64,000 bases of DNA from Taxawa tesnikishii (nom. ined.). Its lineage: Eukaryota > Ascomycota > Dothideomycetes > Dothideales. Positions 63,298 to 64,000 of the stretch are shown one piece after another. Position 1 is the stretch's first letter; each line of letters starts with the position of its first letter. The stretch covers positions 620,001 through 684,000 of the forward strand of contig JAPDRO010000001.1 of NCBI GenBank assembly GCA_030247885.1. The letters run 5' to 3'. The notes beneath the pieces were generated by a model. That model was not told where the DNA came from. It did no database searches and saw nothing but the letters and a program-made list of their open reading frames with translations. The position numbers were made by a program, and so were the translations under genes.

Positions 63298-64000
63298 GAT
63301 CTGCTCCACCGATGTGCGCCTTTGTTGTGAACGTGGCGATGCGTTGGTGGGATGGCGCCCGCCTCTTCGAAACAAGGGGTTGTGTTGTGTCTGGTCCGTC
63401 CTGTGGATGCCGTTCGCTCTGGTGTCAAATGTGTAGTGAAAACCAGCAGAAGAGATGTATTGCAACCATAGCATATGTAAAGGAAGAAGATAACTGCGCG
63501 ACGGTAAGATGTCGAGCAACTACGTGAAATGGCGCTCAGTCGACATGACAATATCGTTAATACCTAACCTGTCGCATACTTGGCAGTTGGGTGTGCTCTC
63601 AGGATGTCGTCGCGTCGACGATAGTACTAGCCAACCACTGGTTTTCCCCGAAAGGGTTAGAGGCACGGTCTTATGCAAACGAGACCTACAGATGGTGGTT
63701 CGCGGTTCGCATGCATGCAAGCTTGCTGGGGTTTGATACTACAAATCCATTCATGACTCCATTGTCCGTTCGTGTGACTTCTATACTTTCTAATTGCATG
63801 TCTCTCATATACGCACACACCCAAACGAGCTGGTCCGCATTGTCCAATGTACGGTTGGCAGTTCCTGTACCGACAACACAAACCAGCAACATATTCAGAG
63901 ACACAACTAAAGCGTACTGTATCACTGATGAGCGCACAGCAAACGATCAACCAAGTCTGGTAGGTATGCAATGGCCGTATAGTGGCGAAGAGTCAGAGCA
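63298..64000. other. Upstream region of the KMT6 gene
   Basis: Probable promoter and 5' UTR of the SET-domain gene, possibly with an upstream coding exon between 63,298 and 63,450. Beyond that I see no supported gene. Confidence 0.4.

Overview
The window reads as nuclear DNA of a filamentous ascomycete (Pezizomycotina, probably Dothideomycetes; the class is inferred from gene content and intron style). Two GC-normal arms carry intron-bearing fungal genes with short GT..AG introns. Between them lies a 45-kb AT-rich island (about 11,500-56,670) almost empty of CA/TG dinucleotides while CG is kept. That is the mark of repeat-induced point mutation (RIP).

Left arm (1-11,470): a minus-strand CCCH/CHY zinc-finger gene running off the window start, a minus-strand DUF1752/DUF3295 regulator-like gene, then about 5 kb with no supportable gene and several short tandem repeats.

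Island: it can be parsed as nested insertions. An old 1.85-kb pogo/Fot1-like transposon (E1) has its ends at 11,825 and 56,595. It was split by a Ty3-type LTR fossil, whose left LTR took a second pogo-like copy (E2), and again by a Copia-type LTR fossil. The Copia fossil is itself split by two copies, in opposite orientation, of a roughly 13.8-kb terminal-inverted-repeat DNA element (P) with a Plavaka-like transposase. The left P copy received a third pogo-like element (E3, 35,820-37,666), which escaped RIP and keeps a full transposase frame. The right P copy preserves the matching empty site.

Right arm (56,670-64,000): the mitochondrial branched-chain 2-oxoacid dehydrogenase E1-beta gene (plus strand) and, convergent to it, an E(z)/KMT6-type SET-domain gene for H3K27 methylation (minus strand).

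All four host genes show at least one place where the conserved protein reads straight only if a short homopolymer, mostly G/C, were one base longer. I take this first as homopolymer undercalling in the assembly; real gene decay is the alternative. The genes do not form a shared pathway. The link of interest is a facultative-heterochromatin enzyme gene lying 2.5 kb outside a RIP-built AT island.
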